64,000 bases of DNA, taken from Gemmatimonadota bacterium (GTDB taxonomy: Bacteria; Gemmatimonadota; Gemmatimonadetes; Longimicrobiales; Gaopeijiaceae). The notes under the pieces are model-generated. The model had not been told where the DNA came from. It searched no databases and saw nothing but the letters and a program-made list of their open reading frames with translations. The stretch spans positions 84,458 through 148,457 of the forward strand of contig JAPPNN010000040.1 in assembly GCA_028873815.1 (NCBI GenBank). The letters run 5' to 3'. This document shows, in pieces, positions 63,941-64,000 of the stretch. Position 1 is the first letter of the stretch; every line of letters starts with the position of its first letter. The position numbers and the translations under genes are program-made.

Positions 63941-64000
63941 GCCGAGCCGAGCCGAGCCGAGCCGAGCCGAGCCGAGCCGAGCCGAGCCGAGCCGAGCCGA
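63941..64000. repeat. GCCGA tandem repeat
   Basis: Twelve perfect copies of the 5-base unit GCCGA reach the end of the window and probably continue beyond it. Confidence 0.95.

Noticed and set aside
63941..64000. CRISPR array
   Set aside because: The unit is 5 bases long without spacers, and no cas genes are seen.

Overview
The window reads as a high-G+C bacterial chromosome segment, most like Gemmatimonadota or a relative. This is inferred from gene content: six-bladed beta-propeller lipoproteins, secreted S9/S15-type peptidases, amidohydrolase lipoproteins, MacB-type permeases, an M56 peptidase fused to a propeller, and DUF1592/DUF1552 proteins. No rRNA or complete tRNA is present to confirm it.

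Bases 1 to about 37,400 are mainly chromosomal. They hold an AzgA-type purine permease, a Tat-exported PLP enzyme, a PepX-like hydrolase, propeller proteins, an S9 peptidase, an amidase, an agmatinase-like lipoprotein, two amidohydrolases, a methyltransferase and a PQQ-dependent sugar dehydrogenase-like lipoprotein. A four-gene chain follows (DUF1592, DUF1552, ankyrin, propeller), joined by 4-nt ATGA overlaps. Then come a BlaI/M56 regulatory pair and an adaptor plus two FtsX/MacB permeases. Small toxin-antitoxin pieces are scattered through this part: an orphan Phd-type antitoxin, a MazE with a truncated MazF, a BrnT/BrnA pair whose toxin frame runs on through the antitoxin, and a VapBC-like pair whose antitoxin looks like two ribbon-helix-helix modules fused. 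An A/T-richer insert with a KAP-family P-loop NTPase (7,043-9,229) lies between transposase remnants.

At 37,466-37,507 is a 3' half of tRNA-Ile(GAU), the kind of scar left at an integration site. From there to about 60,000 the window is a dense defence-type island: (1) an XRE/ImmA-type pair divergent from a compact ubiquitin-like operon (multiubiquitin-type Ubl, cysteine-free E2-like protein, JAB-E1 fusion), with a TTGACA-N16-TATATT promoter; (2) a convergent protein of unknown function with a possible nuclease domain; (3) a YwgA-like protein, a small PD-(D/E)XK-like protein and a TGT-like protein with a CxCx2C...H zinc motif; (4) a PaeR7I-type restriction enzyme facing a DNA methyltransferase; (5) a SIR2-like and DUF262 gene pair; (6) a membrane protein and a membrane-anchored alpha/beta hydrolase, next to an IS end that matches the one beside the KAP gene; (7) a zinc-ribbon/HEPN-like protein and two overlapping proteins with RNxxxH HEPN motifs; (8) a short CBASS operon (DUF3892-like protein, CD-NTase, Cap15-like effector).

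The last 4 kb carries a zinc-ribbon membrane protein, two nearly identical LysR-type regulators in tandem, and a GCCGA tandem repeat that runs to the end of the window. The least expected items are the compact ubiquitin-like operon without an E2 cysteine, the TGT-like/nuclease module, the SIR2-DUF262 pair and the twin HEPN genes.
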